Shown: in pieces, positions 63,782 through 64,000 of the stretch
Numbering within the stretch: the first letter of the stretch is position 1
Layout: each line of letters starts with the position of its first letter
From: Nostoc sp. 'Lobaria pulmonaria (5183) cyanobiont'
GTDB taxonomy: Bacteria; Cyanobacteriota; Cyanobacteriia; Cyanobacteriales; Nostocaceae
Direction: 5' to 3'
NCBI RefSeq assembly: GCF_002949795.1
Contig: NZ_CP026692.1
Location: 4,138,545-4,202,544 of the forward strand
Length of the DNA stretch: 64,000 nt
The notes under the pieces: model-generated
Seen by the model: only the letters and a program-made list of their open reading frames with translations
The model's database searches: none
Told to the model about the DNA's origin: nothing
Translations under genes and position numbers: made by a program

Positions 63782-64000
63782 ATGACGGTGAAACAAGTAT
63801 GCGTGATTGGGGCTGGAGTCAGCGGATTAGTCTCAGCAAAGACCTTTCTTGAGGAAGGTTACGAAGTTACATTGTTCGAGAAACGGCAGGGACTTGGTGG
63901 TGTGTGGGAAAGATCGAGAACTTACCCAGGACTGTCGATTCAAAATCCCAGAGATACCTATGCTTTCTCAGACTTTCCTATGCCTGCCTCTTATCCAGAA
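63782..64000 (+). CDS. Flavin-containing monooxygenase, N-terminal part (cut by window edge)
   Basis: First 73 codons of a FMO/Baeyer-Villiger-type enzyme: FAD motif CVIGAGVSGLVSAKTFLEE, GGVWERSRTYPGL and NPRDTYAFSDFPMP, the last typical of class B flavoprotein monooxygenases. AGGAG precedes the ATG at the right spacing and the gap from the halogenase is 17 bases, so it is the third gene of the same operon. It is a classical FMO by its N-terminus; it does not show the start of the single-component halogenase AetF. It could N- or S-oxygenate an intermediate. Confidence 0.9.
   Translation, partial: MTVKQVCVIGAGVSGLVSAKTFLEEGYEVTLFEKRQGLGGVWERSRTYPGLSIQNPRDTYAFSDFPMPASYPE

Noticed and set aside
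63782..64000. Third gene of the cluster as an AetF-type single-component halogenase
   Set aside because: The visible N-terminus has the classical FMO pattern (GAGVSGL, GGVWERSRTYPGL), which does not resemble the start of AetF as I recall it. The decision needs the rest of the gene.

Overview
The window comes from a filamentous, most likely heterocyst-forming cyanobacterium of the Nostoc type. It carries photosynthesis genes (psaK, chlP, petF), typical cyanobacterial families (DUF3370, DUF1350, Uma2, pentapeptide repeats, CheA hybrids with CheY-type C-termini), very frequent GCGATCGC (HIP1) octamers, and a high load of short heptanucleotide repeats and small inverted-repeat elements between genes. 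No rRNA, tRNA, CRISPR array or intact insertion sequence was recognised.

Layout. 0-6 kb: a giant CheA-type hybrid kinase with a repeat-filled acidic linker. 6-22.5 kb: housekeeping and envelope genes: two different prolyl-oligopeptidase-family enzymes, an M16 peptidase, the sulfate transporter ATPase CysA, geranylgeranyl reductase ChlP, a DUF3370 protein and a pentapeptide-repeat membrane protein. 22.5-30 kb: a Uma2 gene bracketed by inverted repeats, a translationally coupled oxidoreductase-map pair, ferredoxin petF, a SpoIID-like protein, sulfiredoxin next to Dps, and a GrpE-like protein. 30-44 kb: a STAS protein facing a SpoIIE-type phosphatase, a DUF1350 hydrolase, a lemA-M48 protease operon, psaK, an orphan HlyD-type adaptor, an SDR, an MFS transporter and a TMEM175-type channel, separated by several MITE-like elements and gene remnants. 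44-54 kb: hisS with a previously uncalled 30-residue membrane peptide downstream, an aldehyde dehydrogenase lacking its catalytic cysteine, a red-chlorophyll-catabolite-reductase-like protein, a Coq4-like protein beside a sensor kinase, and penicillin-binding protein 1C. 54-61 kb: a 1.9-kilo-residue alpha-2-macroglobulin-like lipoprotein divergent from pbpC, with a broken tandem duplication at its 3' end.

The right edge (61.3-64 kb) is the most interesting region. A heme-oxygenase-like diiron enzyme, a PrnA-like flavin-dependent tryptophan halogenase and the start of a flavin monooxygenase lie head to tail with short gaps. This looks like the left part of a halogenated-indole or tryptophan natural-product cluster that continues past the window. 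The diiron enzyme plus tryptophan halogenase pair recalls the aetokthonotoxin logic (nitrile-forming AetD and tryptophan halogenase), but the product cannot be read from this window.

Small-scale architecture is also notable: two unrelated 21-bp tandem arrays (8 and about 11 units), a three-copy MITE family, at least five further inverted-repeat elements, and repeat modules inserted in frame into the CheA gene. All family assignments are from reading the sequence; no database search was run.
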